Below, in pieces: positions 1-12,600 of a stretch of DNA of 64,000 nt (position 1 is the stretch's first letter; the number at the start of each line of letters is the position of its first letter). Source of the stretch: Caenorhabditis remanei. Taxonomy: Eukaryota > Nematoda > Chromadorea > Rhabditida > Rhabditidae. Where the stretch lies: contig NC_071328.1 of NCBI RefSeq assembly GCF_010183535.1, forward strand, positions 8,742,001 through 8,806,000, read 5' to 3'. The notes under the pieces were generated by a model, which searched no databases, was not told where the DNA came from, and worked only from the letters and a program-made list of their open reading frames with translations. A program made the position numbers and the translations under genes.

Positions 1-443
1 CTCCGCCCTCTTTTGCGTGGCGCGAAGTCGGATTTTTTGTTTGTGCTTCATTTCGAAATAGTCGGTTTTAAAAGAGGAAGTTCGCATCGGGCGGAAACTT
101 GAAAATTCGATAATTTCACAATAGTTTCTTTCTGTTCCAGTATTTTCAGCGGGTGTTTCGTTTCCTTTCTTATCAGTTATTGCGGTATGATTATTTTTCA
201 TAGTTTTCTGACAGACTAGTTAATTATCCCCAAATCTTTGAGAGTGCGTTTCTCACACAGATGATGCATTCTTCAAACTTCATGTTTCAGTTATAGACCG
301 TGTCGATGTGTAATTTCCATATCCATCATAGTCATTATAAAAGGTCTAACTAGTGGAAGGAAGTCTATCATCTTTTTTGTTTGTTCAATCGATTTATTTT
401 CTGGCGTGGATATAAAGTATTCATTGTATTGTTTTTCAGAAAA
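1..443 (+). promoter_or_regulatory. Upstream and 5'UTR region of alpha-tubulin
   Basis: No protein-coding potential seen. It begins with a GC-box-like CTCCGCCC and is otherwise AT-rich. A consensus acceptor (GTTTTTCAG, ending at 439) lies four bases before the tubulin ATG. That implies either a non-coding first exon upstream or a spliced-leader site; I cannot tell which. Confidence 0.5.
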
Positions 444-1968
444 ATGCGTGAAGTAATCTCAGTTCACATTGGTCAAGCAGGAGTCCAAATCGGAAATGCG
501 TGTTGGGAGCTTTATTGCCTCGAACACGGAATTCAACCCGATGGAAAGATGCCAACAGAATCAACAATTCAAGGAGAGTCCTTCACAACTTTCTTCTCGG
601 ATACCGGATCTGGACACTATGTACCCAGATCTATTTTCGTTGATCTCGAACCAACTGTCATTGATGAAATTCGTACTGGACAATACAAGAAATTGTTCCA
701 TCCAGAACAAATGATTACTGGAAAAGAAGATGCAGCTAATAATTATGCACGTGGACATTATACAGTTGGAAAAGAACTAATTGATACTGTACTCGATAGA
801 ATTCGTCGTCTCGCTGACAATTGTAGTGGACTTCAAGGATTCTTTGTGTTCCATTCATTTGGTGGAGGAACTGGATCTGGATTTACTTCACTTCTTATGG
901 AACGCCTCTCCGTGGACTATGGAAAGAAATCGAAACTCGAATTCTCTGTCTATCCGGCTCCACAAGTCTCCACTGCTGTCGTTGAGCCATACAACTCAAT
1001 TCTCACTACTCATACTACATTGGAGCACTCAGATTGTGCTTTCATGGTTGACAATGAGGCTATCTACGACATCTGTCGCAGAAATTTGGATGTTGGACGC
1101 CCAAGCTACACAAATCTCAACAGAATCATCTCACAGGTTAGTACTTTTATTCACTCAGCGCCTGTGAACAAAACGGCTACATGTATTTCAGTCTATATTT
1201 AAAAAAAAATATTATTTCATTGCCATTTCTTTTCAGGTTGTGTCATCGATTACTGCCTCCTTGAGATTTGACGGAGCTCTCAATGTTGACTTGAACGAAT
1301 TCCAAACTAACCTGGTTCCATACCCAAGAATTCATTTCCCACTCGCCGCCTACACTCCACTCATCTCTGCTGAAAAAGCTTATCACGAGGCTCTCTCTGT
1401 TAGTGATATCACCAATAGCTGTTTCGAACCAGCCAACCAAATGGTTAAATGTGATCCAAGACAAGGAAAATACATGGCTGTTTGCCTCTTGTATCGCGGA
1501 GATGTTGTTCCAAAGGATGTGAATACGGCCATCGCTGCAATCAAGACCAAGAGAACTATTCAATTCGTTGATTGGTGCCCAACTGGATTCAAAGTAGGAA
1601 TCAACTATCAGCCACCAACTGTGGTTCCAGGAGGAGATCTTGCCAAGGTGCCACGTGCCGTTTGCATGCTCTCCAATACCACAGCAATTGCTGAGGCCTG
1701 GTCTCGTTTGGACTACAAGTTCGACTTGATGTATGCCAAACGTGCCTTTGTTCACTGGTTAGTATTATTACTGAATCCGCAGTTTGTTCGGATCGTTCTT
1801 CTACTTCTCTATATGTCGTCATTAAATTTTTTCAGGTACGTTGGAGAAGGAATGGAGGAAGGAGAGTTCACTGAGGCACGTGAGGATATGGCTGCTCTTG
1901 AGAAGGATTACGAGGAGGTCGGAGCCGATTCAAACGATGCTGCCCAAGATGAGGGAGAAGAATATTAA
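444..1968 (+). CDS. Alpha-tubulin (ubiquitous type)
   Basis: Structural subunit of microtubules, pairing with beta-tubulin in the cytoplasm. Three exons, 444-1136, 1237-1757 and 1836-1968, join in frame to 448 residues, the usual length. Visible marks are the N-terminal [13 protein letters not shown], the GTP-binding GGGTGSG loop near residue 142, and an acidic tail ending GEEY, so the C-terminal tyrosine used in detyrosination is present. Residue 40 is serine, so the luminal Lys40 acetylation site typical of MEC-12 is absent. This fits the general tba-1/tba-2 type, but I cannot say which paralogue. The start is chosen because MREVIS is the family N-terminus and follows an acceptor directly; the frame is open further upstream, but only through the probable intron or UTR. 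It is convergent with the nuclear receptor gene. Confidence 0.97.
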
Positions 1969-2032
1969 GCTCCCAAAACATGTATTGTATTTGTTTTTGC
2001 AGTCTAAATATAAAGACCATAAACGCTTGTAA

Positions 2033-2038
2033 AATAAA
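2033..2038 (+). terminator. Poly(A) signal of alpha-tubulin
   Basis: AATAAA lies 65 bases after the stop codon, the usual worm 3'UTR scale. Confidence 0.7.
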
Positions 2039-2467
2039 GTTTTTGTGACTTTTTAACATTGAAGAGGATTCCATTAATTGAAAATTAGGGAAGAACACAC
2101 GAAGTCAGATGATAAACTACTAATGTATCGAACGGAATATTTAAATATATAAGACAGGCCAAATTTGAAAATTTTTTTTCGTCGTCTGTTTTTTTTCACA
2201 AATTTTCAACTTTCCTGTGAGTTTTCACAGAAAAAATTGAGTGTTGCGAAATTCCAAGAATTGATGTGGAAATTGAATGAATCTCCCAAAATTGTTATAA
2301 AACGGAAAAATTTTAGAACTTCTGGGAAATTCAACAGGATTTCTACGAAATTACAGTTTTTCCTCAACTGGTTTGTAGAAACTGATTAAGGTCAGCTGTC
2401 AATTTGATTTTTTGAAACAGTTTCAAAAAGAGTGACGTAAAAATTCGACCAGTTTTTATTGAAAAAA

Positions 2468-3061
2468 ACAAACACAGAAACGTAACAGTTACACTTTTGT
2501 GAAAAACATAAAAGAAAAGTACGTGAAAATTAGAATAATTTTGATTTCACGTGACGAACTCGGGCCTTCCCAAAATCGAAACTGTTACAACTCTGGGAAT
2601 TATCCACGTATCGTTGTGTATGAGTTTCAGAGAGCTACCTGAAATTAAAAACGAATAGAACGTATTGACACAAAAAAAGAAAACGACAAACCTCATTGTG
2701 ACTTAGAAGACCATTTTGTAAGATATCAACATAAACCAATAACAACGATAGATTGATATAAATAGAATTTCGCTTCAAACACAATATAATATATCTGAAA
2801 ATCTGAAAGGGTTATTCTTGAAACCGTAATCGTTAAGTTACCTTCTAAACACTATTGAGTAGTCCAATTAGCATTTTAAAAACCCAAGTAAGAACTTGGG
2901 AATTGAAAATTAGATGAAAAATCTGCAAATTTGTGGTTGTTTCTTACCTGGATTCAATAATTTTCTCTGGAATAGGCATATTGCAATGTATAGAGCTATA
3001 TCTCATATCACATCAAGCAGCAAATTTACCAGCAAGAAGGAATAAAACAAATCATCAAAAC
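2468..3061 (+). repeat. Left arm of the long inverted repeat
   Basis: About 594 bases, reverse-complementary to 3164-3750 almost throughout. No ORF of note. It has an insertion of about seven bases relative to the right arm near 2945. Confidence 0.9.
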
Positions 3062-3163
3062 AAATGACGTGTCACTCAAAAAACAAAGGACGTTTTTCAA
3101 CGTGGCTTGTTATTTAAAATTCTGCCACGTTTATAAAAAAATACATTCTGGAAAGAAAACCAC

Positions 3164-3750
3164 GTTTTGATGATTTGTTTTATTCCTTCCTGCTGGTAAA
3201 TTTGCTGCTTGATGTGATATGAGATATAGCTCTATACATTGCAATATGCCTATTCCAGAGAAAATTATTGAATCCAGGGAACCACAAATTTGCTGATTTT
3301 TCATCTAATTTTCAATTCCCAAGTTCTTACTTGGGTTTTTAAAATGCTAATTGGACTACTCAATAGTGTTTAGAAGGTAACTTAACGATTACGGTTTCAA
3401 GAATAACCCTTTCAGATTTTCAGATATATTATATTGTGTTTGAAGCGAAATTCTATTTATATCAATCTATCGTTGTTATTGGTTTATGTTGATATCTTAC
3501 AAAATGGTCTTCTAAGTCACAATGAGGTTTGTCGTTTTCTTTTTTTGTGTCAATACGTTCTATTCGTTTTTAATTTCAGGTAGCTCTCTGAAACTCATAC
3601 ACAACGATACGTGGATAATTCCCAGAGTTGTAACAGTTTCGATTTTGGGAAGGCCCGAGTTCGTCACGTGAAATCAAAATTATTCTAATTTTCACGTACT
3701 TTTCTTTTATGTTTTTCACAAAAGTGTAACTGTTACGTTTCTGTGTTTGT
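3164..3750 (-). repeat. Right arm of the long inverted repeat
   Basis: Reverse complement of the left arm. The intervening spacer (3062-3163) carries a small stem of its own, AACGTGGC paired with GCCACGTT, so the whole could fold as a cruciform with a capped tip. Confidence 0.9.
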
Positions 3751-4042
3751 CTTTTTAAAATTCCTTTAATAAAATTTTTGTGAACATTGTTCCAGTCTAA
3801 CCAACTTGTCGTTAATCAAATCCTAATAAAGATAAAGTTTCTAGTATGAGTTAACTTTTCCAGAAAAATTTGACTAGCTGAGAATTCATAAAACTCTGTT
3901 AAAAATCACATACTTTTCAAAAGTCCGCCAGATTTTAACAATTACGAGTTTCCCATTTTTTGCCAAATACAAAGAGAAAACTGTCGAGGAAAAAAAATTT
4001 TCAAATTTGGCCTGTCTTATATGTTCACAGACTATTCGGAAT

Positions 4043-5195
4043 TCATTTTAAAAGAAAGTCGATTGCGCCCTTCAACATTTCTCTCCACTCGATACCGGGT
4101 TTATAGAATTGGAAAAGTAGAGCGACATTACTTATGTCTTGACGTGTTTTTGAGATAACATGGCAGATGGATAACAAATCACTGAAACGGGAAGGTGCAT
4201 TGTGCTGATAAGTCATTTGACAGTATTTTAGCAGGAGGGAGGAATGCAGTCTTTGATGACAGTTCAATAGTAGACGACCGGTTTCAGACATGTTCGGAAC
4301 ATCTGAAATCCAATCAAATAAGAACTGAAATATATATCTGGAAAGCTAAACTATTCTACTATCACATTTTCAAGACACAAAACAAAAAAAAACTAACATA
4401 CCCGGGTTGCATATGAAAATCATATTCAGAAGCAGAAACTCTTCTTGTGTTATCCTCAATTCACTCAATTTACCGATCATTCGGCATTTGATTCCAAGCT
4501 CTAATTGTGGAAAATGTTTGGGAATAATATCAATATCAGTTGGGAATACATCAGTCCCTTCTGGAAATGTGATGAATCCCATTTTACGAGAATAGCAATG
4601 CATTGCCGTCGACAATATAGCACAATTCAGATATGCACTTTTGAGAAATGCCTTTGAATCAGATGACGTCATCATTTTCACAAAATCCAATTTCTTCAAG
4701 TAATCGATAGTTGAAATCTGAGTCATGAACTCATAATCATAGTAATTATATCGAGTATCCAATGATTTCGGTTTGAATTGAATGGTTTCAGCATCGGTAA
4801 CTTTTTCAAATGATATATTATCCAACGATGATTCATAATTCTCAAGAATAATTCTTTTCTCAATTTCCAGTTGATGCAATAATGGGACTACATCGAAAAA
4901 TCTAATTTTCTCTTGATTTTCAATCATTCCTGCTCGAATACATTGTTGAAAACGACATAATCTACAATCGTAATGGACGATTTCATTTGCATTTTTGTAG
5001 CAAATCTCATTGTTTTCACACTCTCTCAACGGAGTTTGTAATGTTTTTACTCGGCGGAAAAACATTTTGCAAGCATTGCAACAAGGAGCCTGAAAATCCT
5101 TACATTCGGAAAATATGAAACTCTAGACTTACTCCATAATTGAATAATTCTGAAGGTTTATAGCAGATCTGGCATGTTTTCTGATCTTTGTCCAT
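4043..5195 (-). CDS. Nuclear hormone receptor (nematode supplementary type)
   Basis: Predicted zinc-finger transcription factor acting in the nucleus. Exons 5195-5133, 5089-4402 and 4312-4043 join in frame to about 339 residues. The first finger starts CQICYKPSELFN and contains the P-box-like CNACKMFFRR; the second finger follows with CENNEIC and CRLCRFQQC. The rest matches the size of a divergent ligand-binding domain, with recognisable helices around LLNMIFICNPDV. The exon junctions are supported by GTAAGT and TTTTCAG sites. The P-box is of the worm-expanded type, not one of the conserved metazoan receptors, so I assign no symbol. The gene ends right beside the palindromic element, which may supply its 3'UTR. 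No canonical AATAAA was found on this strand close to the stop. Confidence 0.88.
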
Positions 5196-6686
5196 CGCGA
5201 AGCACTAAGAGAAATCCAAAGATAACGTATATGCATATGATGAATAATAATCACGAAGATGATCTGTATAGTCGGGCGGAAAACCAAAATACCAAACACC
5301 TTTCAAGAGAACAGAATGTGTAACCAAATGAAAATCTGCAAAATAAGATTGCCCTTGGATTCACACAGGAGGTAGTTAGTCATCTTTTCCAAGTATTATA
5401 CTGCACTTAGTTTTCTCATAGAGATCATAGAGATCGAAAAGAAATTTGGGGGAGGGGGATATAATATGGCAAGATTAAGTATGCGAAAGTAGGCGTCTAG
5501 CAGTTAAAAATATAATTTCTGAAGCGAAAACCGTAAATAAGGAATAGAAAAAGAGAAATTCACCGGTGATAATAAGGGGGAAAGGGAAAGGGAAAAAAGG
5601 GGGAAATTACACCGGATATTCTGAAAAATTGAACAATTCTTAGAAGTTGATGGCAAATAGAAGTAGAGAAAAGAGTGAATATTGAAAAGAGGTGGGAAGA
5701 AAATAAAGAAGGGAATGCGCTCCGCCTATTATACTGCACTTCGTTTTCTCATAGAGATCATAGAGATCGAAAAGAAATTTGGGGGAGGGGGATATAATAT
5801 GGCAAGATTAAGTATGCGAAAGTAGGCGTCTAGCAGTTAAAAATATAATTTCTGCTCCAAGGGTTTGCAAAGAAAGTTAATTTACAGTTTGAGACTCTCG
5901 ACTACATGAATCGGTTTTTTGTTAATCAAAGAATTACAGTGAAAAAAACAGACTCTCAATTATCGGTGAAAAAGATATTGAAAAGGGAAATAGACAGGAA
6001 AAAAATAAGTATTTTTGATGAATTTTCTTCTGTTTTCATCAATGAACTACATCAGTTTCCGTTATAAAAAATGGAAAAAAAATCTGCAAAATTATTCAGA
6101 CAAGAGCTCGATAAGTTTATCTAGACTTATGTGTTATTAAGATAAAACGATGTAATTATAAAGAAAAAAAGTCTTATTGGAATGATGAAATCGAGTTTTG
6201 CCTTGAGTTCAGAAAAACAAAACAACTCCGAGTCAGATAGTGAGAAAGCAAACAAAAAAGAAAGCAAAAACTAGATTTATGCTTTGTTGGCTGGACGTTT
6301 GTTACTAAAAATGTGGTAAATTTGAAGTGAGTTCATTCATTTTTCATATTCAACAATAGATATTTTCAAAAAAAGAAACATAACAGAAAGACAGAAGATA
6401 GAGAAGAAGTTTGAAAGAATCGTTGGGACAGAAAAATAGAAAAAAGCCATGCAAGAAGAAGCGAAAACCGTAAATAAGGAATAGAAAAAGAGAAATTCAC
6501 CGGTGATAATAAGGAGGAAAGGGAAAGGGAAAAAGGGGGAAATTACACCGGATATTCTGAAAAATTGAAAAATTCTTAGAAGTTGATAGCAAATAGAAAT
6601 AGAGAAAAGAGTGGATATTGAAAAGAGGTGGGAAAAAAAAGGGAACGCGCTCCGCCCACTATTTCTTGGGTTTAGTCAGTAACTGG
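5196..6686. other. Non-coding region between nhr and trp-4 with local duplications
   Basis: No credible coding exon on either strand. It holds the nhr promoter (about 5200-5390) and, from 5394 onward, the duplicated blocks described separately. The stretch 5855-6458 is present in only one copy of the duplication and is AT-rich without ORFs. The trp-4 3'UTR must end somewhere here on the minus strand, but I see no canonical poly(A) signal near the stop. Confidence 0.6.
5394..6656. repeat. Segmental duplication, order A-B-A'-C-B'
   Basis: Block A (5394-5521) recurs as A' (5727-5854) with only about one change in 128 bases. Block B (5522-5726) recurs as B' (6459-6656) with a few substitutions and small gaps. 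A and B are adjacent in the first copy, but A' and B' are separated by about 604 bases (C). Either a tandem duplication was followed by loss of C from one copy, or C was inserted into the other. Confidence 0.85.
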
Positions 6687-9600
6687 CTAGTTGAAGTTAG
6701 ATGGTATTGCATGCGCCGCATCATGATCTTCTTTGTTTCGACCGTCATCTAACTTTCCATTTGCCTGATAATACATTGATACAATCTTCCTCCAATCGAT
6801 TACTGTCTCTATATTCCAATCGGCTGAACGACCGAGTTCCGCACGTTGACCGCCCATTTCTGTGAAATGATTTGGAATTGAAATCAAAACTGAAATCTAA
6901 TTTACCTCCTCCTTCATCTGGTCTCATAGTCGGACTTGCACGTCCTTGTTGTCCTCCGCCCATTGAGAATGCATCAATGTTCTCTTCAAATCGGAGATCA
7001 TCTTGAGCTTTTCGAGTCATGCATCGTACTGAAAATATAGAATGTATCTCCTGTTTGATCAGGGTTAAAACTCACATCGGTTCTTCCAAGCAACTCGAAC
7101 CACAATCAAAAACTTTGTCAGCATATTGATTGGCGATGGTGTCGCACTTCTTTTATTCATTTGTCTAATCAGTATTGCTCTTCCGAATTTCCATTCTTTA
7201 TCTGATTGTGCTTGAATTCTTTGGTACGTATCGGACATCATAGCAATCAGCAGATTGATCAAAACAATCAACGTGACCATCATGTATATTCCAAATAGTA
7301 GTTTCAGTATAATTTTCGCAAAGTCTGGAACTAAATGAAGCGGTGGCATACTGTCAGGTTCCACAAGTCCGAATAGTGAGAAAAAGAGCATTTCAAGAGT
7401 TTGTTCTGGACTGGCGAGACGCATCAACTCGGCACTGTCTTCATCGACTGGTTGATAGGCTGGCTGAAAAACGACGAAATACGAGAAACGAATTGGAGTA
7501 AACTCATTTATAATGAAGATTGAATGAAAATAACTCCTGCGGTTTTTGACTTTGATAGGTTAATGAAATGTTTTCAAATTGCTATACCTGGAAAATACTT
7601 GTGACGTGCAATGTGAATCCAGCAACGAACAACAGAAGAATCACCAGGAAACGAGCCAAATCGTACATGAGATCTCTGTAATATTTTGTTGGATGTTTTG
7701 ATCTGTAAATCAATTATTTTTGATAGACTTACCGAATGATGATTGCCCATGGTCCAAACAAATGATGCACTGTCAGAAAATCGAGATATTCAACAAATGC
7801 AAAAAGGAGAGCAAACGCGAATAATTGATTCTTCAAGTACAACATTGTTCGAGCGAAATGAAGTTTTTCGTCGTTATCCAAATGAGTGAGAAAGACTGCC
7901 GGAAGAAGGAATGCGAGAACATGAACAGCTATTGCCATTGCAGATAATACAAGGATTAACACCTGGAAATAGAGAAAAAAAGTAGATGATGGACTCGACT
8001 GAGATTTTGAATCCTTACCTTAACAATTCCTAATCCAGATCCTCCACCGACTGTCGACAATTCTGACACCAAATTTCCAGATAACCATAGCAAAAGAAGC
8101 CATTCCACAGGGTTTGGGACCACAGAAGTTACTTCATATCTTAAGAATTCATGTTTCTATTTGACAATTCAATTAGAATAACAACTCACATTTTATGAGT
8201 GATATTGAGCACTACGATTGTGAGAAGAATGGTGAAATAGACATGAGACACAATGTGACAGACGAATTTAATGATCGGAGCTCGGCCGATTCTACTATCC
8301 AATGGAAGAGAAAAATAGAACCAGGCTGGTGGACAAATCAATACGAATAGAGAGAAAGCCACGAATTTTCCGAATGACCAATCGACACGGGCAGTCCAAA
8401 CTTCTGTTAGATAACGTTGGACAGACGCGTATGATACAACTTCTTTCTGGAAACAAATGCATTCATTTGATCCATTTTGATTTCTGTATTCCTACCTGCT
8501 CATTTTCAATCAGAACATCTAACAAAGGTCTCCCTCGATTATCCTTTGCTTTCAGAAGAAGTGCAGCATTGTATTCCGTAGCAGTAATACCTGAAGCAGG
8601 TCCAGGTTTCCCCTTTTCCGAAAACTCAACTTACCCAACAACTCGACAGCCATATTCTCACTGAATACTGCCACATTCAACAGATCTTTCGCTCGTTCTT
8701 TCTCTTTCTCTGACATATCTCGATACAATGCAGACAATTTGACAGCAGTCTCAATAGGAGCAGGTGATTGGAGAATGAATTCTTGGAGTGGTTCATTATC
8801 ATTCGTTTTTCCACAAACCATCAGATCGAATATAAACTTTCGATCCTCCATTAATTGATGAGTATCATGTTTTTGTTTCAAAAGGAATCTCAGACATTCG
8901 ATATGATTGTGGGCAGCAGCGAAGCAGAGTGGAACTTTTCCTTCTTTTGTTTCTGCTAGAGGATCTGCTGACGAATCGATGAAGAGTTTGACTACACTCA
9001 GGTGACCAGCACGGGTAGCGAAATGAAGTCCAGTCCATCCGTTCTGGAAGAAAGATCTCAATCAATTATCCTGTTCATTTTAAGCCATCCGCATCTACAG
9101 ATACTTGAAGAGACTATGTCTTCCCGAACACTTACCTGATCCATAACATTGATATTAGATCCCTGAGCAATCAACAGAGAAACCATTTCGTAGTGTCCAT
9201 TCTGTGCTGCCAAATGAAGTGGAGTTCTTCCTCTCCAATCTTTTGCATGTTGTTGTTGAGTTGATCTGGATAGGAGCATTCCCACTACGGCAATGTGTCC
9301 TTGTTGAGCAGCCAGGTGGAGAGGGATAACGTTCTGAAGTAAACAAAATTAATCTCTTAATTTATATCTCACACTTACCATAGTAGTACTGGTTGCATCC
9401 ACCTGTACACCCTGATTCAACAACATTCGAACTAAACTGTCGTGTCCACTTTGAGCTGCCAAATGGAGTGGAGTAAAACCGTATTCCGTAGAGAACTCTT
9501 TATTGACGTGATGATTGTAAATAGGGGGTTCTGATCTGACAGTTGCTTGAACATGCTTCAACATCTCATTCACAAAATCTGAGTTTCCATAGAAAGCAGC

Positions 9601-12600
9601 GATGTGTAGGGCGTTGAGTCCAGTCTGAAAACAGTTTCGATGCGTTAAATCAAACCGTAAACTGTAACCACTTACCTTTCTGGAGCATCTTTTCCATAAA
9701 ATTTTGTCAAATGCCTCCAGAATTGAAATGAATCCATTTTTCGCGCCAAGATGAAGAGCAGTCATTCCGTGCTGAAAGAAAGAAAGCGTTCAAATTGACC
9801 CTAGAGTCTTAGAGCTTACCGAATTCTCATCTTCTGCATTTGCTCCGTTTTCCAAAAGAATTTTCACAATATTCGCATGTCCTCCAGCAGCTGCCATATG
9901 AAGAGTTGTAGCTTCCAGGGTTTTCGTTTTTGCTTGAATAACCATCGGTTTATCGATCATCATCAATTCTCTGACTACTGCCAAACTTCCCTGAAAAAGA
10001 AGAAATTAAAATTTTTTACTTAAAAAATGAGCTGCTTTTTACCTTCATTGCTGCAATATGTGCACAAGTGAATCCATTATGATCAATTGCTGTCAGCACA
10101 CTCCTATTGTTATTTCTCATTTTTAAGAACAACTTGACAACATCTGGGAAATCATTTTCAGCAGCCAAATGGAGCGGAGTCTGTCCCTTGTCATCTCGAG
10201 CATTCGGATTGGCTCCGAGAGCAAGAAGAGTTTGAGAAACGGCTAGCTGTCCGAATTTCGCCGCGAAATGGAGAGCAGTCTGGAACAAATGATAACTTCA
10301 GTTTGTATAAGATTTGTCTTAGATATTATCTAAAAAGTAAACAGACACTATACCTGATTATCCAAAGTGATAGCTTCTAATGATGCTCCATGATCTTGTA
10401 CCAACACATTAACCACTTTAACATGCCCATTTTGTGCTGCCAAGTGTAATGGAGCCTCTCCAGTTTTCGATTTACTGTTAACGAATGCCTTGTGTTGTAA
10501 AAGAAGATGGACTATCGACAGATGACCATTGAATGCAGCAAGATGGAGGGCAGTACGACCCATTTCGTCAAACACGTCAATACGAGCATGGTGCTGAAAA
10601 AGGAAGTGAACTATTATTCAGTCGATGCTCCTGATCAAAACTCACTTTCAACAGAATATTAGCAACTCCAAGATGACCTCTCGCACATGCTTCCAAAAGT
10701 GGGGACCATCCGTTTTTACTCTGTTTATTCTGCACAATCTGCACCGCTCCTGCTCCAATTTTGTTGACCATTGCCAGAAGAACAGCCTGGTTTCCAGATC
10801 TTGCAGCCATATGCATTGCAGTTTCATTTGCATTCAGTGAAGGCATTTCAACCATTCCACCGTAATCAATCAAAAGATTCACTAGTTTTGCATCTTCACC
10901 CGGGAAATGTAATTGACGATGTTCGATTTCAGCGGCGTAGTGGAGAGCAGTGAATCCATCCTGTAAAAGATAATTGTCTAATTCAAGACTTCCCTTCTCT
11001 ATTAAATAAAACATACAGAAGTTCTGTGATTGACATGTTCTTTCAACTGTTCTGGTGTCAAAATCTCGGACAAATGCTTTAGAATCATGGAAGCCGCTTC
11101 AAAATTGCACGACTTGGCAGCTACTTGAAGAGGAGTTTCACCAATTTTTGAACATATTTGGGAGTCGGCATTCTCGTTGAGAAGGAGTCTGAGACACATT
11201 TCATTACTTCAGGTTCTCTACACTTACCCTGATATTAATCTCAGTCTCTAACTCACCTCATTATCTCTTTATTTCCATTTCTCGCTGCAATATGCAAACA
11301 AGTCTCTCCATCAACTTGTGCAACATCTGGCTGTCCTCCACTTTTCAGCAACATCATCGCACAATCTCTACTCTCTGGTCCATTTAAACTAGCCGCAATA
11401 TGCAATGCAGTCTGACCCAACTCTCCTCCTTTCACATGGATGTCTGCCCCATTTCCAAGTAATGTCTCTACAACAGATGCCTTTCCAGACTGTACTGCCA
11501 CGTGGAGTGCTGTGTAGTTATCCCGTGTTCTGACGTCTACATTTGTTCCTCGGAGTATCAACATCTTGACGACGTCGTTGAAACCAGCAGCAGCTGCCGA
11601 GTGAAGTCCCAATGCTCCTTTCTTGTTGGGCATCATAAGGGGGACACCTAGAAGTCATGACGTTGAAACATTTAAGACAGATTCTCTCGAAACTAACCTC
11701 TTTTCAAAAATGCCAGCGCAGTACTTGTATGCCCTGAACATGCAGCAATATGAAGTAAAGTTGATCCATCTCTAGTTCTGGCCCTGATCGATCCTCCGAA
11801 TTTATCTATTAGAGACTCTACCATCTGGGTATCTCCTCTCTCAGCTGCCACGTGAACAGGAGTTTTGTCTTCCTTGTCATGAATATTCGCATCTGCTCGA
11901 AGCTTGAACATTATTTTCAGCATTCCTTGGTCACCAACTTCAGCTACCTGAAATGGAATGAAATTGGCTATGATACAAAAACCAACAGTACCTCATGAAG
12001 AGGTGTTCTTCCAACTAAATTCTGAATATTCGCATTGTCACATCCAGCTGCAATGGCCGTCCGAACTGCTTCAATACTTCCACTTCTAGCTGCTAAATGA
12101 AGTAAAGTGTCTCCGTTTCCATCTGCTTTCTTTGTCTGCTCATCCGTCGGTCCTGACAGTAACAATTCAACGATATTCACATTTCCAAATTTGAATGCCA
12201 AATGAATTGGAAGTGATCCTTCTCCATCTTCAGCCATCCGTTGATCCGTATCTTCCAGAATTCTTTTGACTATCGGGAACGCTTTTTTCGATTTTCTTTC
12301 ACACGCCACGTGGATTGCCAACTGCTTCTTGGGTCCGGCCCCTTTTCTGAGTAGCTCAGAATATCTTTTCAAAATGAGTTCAAGAGTTTCCACACTAGAA
12401 TACATCGCAGCGATATGTGTAGCATTTCGTCCGTCTTTTGTTATGTAATCAACTCGAGCTCCCTTTCGAATCATTTTATCAACGATCTGATCTTTTCCGG
12501 CTTTAACGGCAAGAAGGAAAGCAGTGAATCCGTGCTGAAAACAAGAAACAGTAATTTAAAACATAAGTTATTCTGTTTTTGTATACACGATTTTCCCAGT

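Larger units (their letters stand above)
2147..4022. mobile_element. Palindromic (fold-back) DNA element with terminal inverted repeats
   Basis: The outer ends are inverted repeats of about 34 bases beginning ATATAAGACAGGCC, at 2147-2181 and 3987-4022. Inside lies a much longer near-perfect palindrome, with a left arm at 2468-3061, a right arm at 3164-3750 and a spacer of about 100 bases. The arms differ only at scattered bases and by one gap of about seven bases. No transposase ORF is visible, so it is presumably non-autonomous. ATAT or TA at both edges may be the target duplication, but the AT-rich palindromic context makes this ambiguous. It fills the gap between two convergent genes and ends about 20 bases from the stop codon of the nuclear receptor gene. 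Confidence 0.85.
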
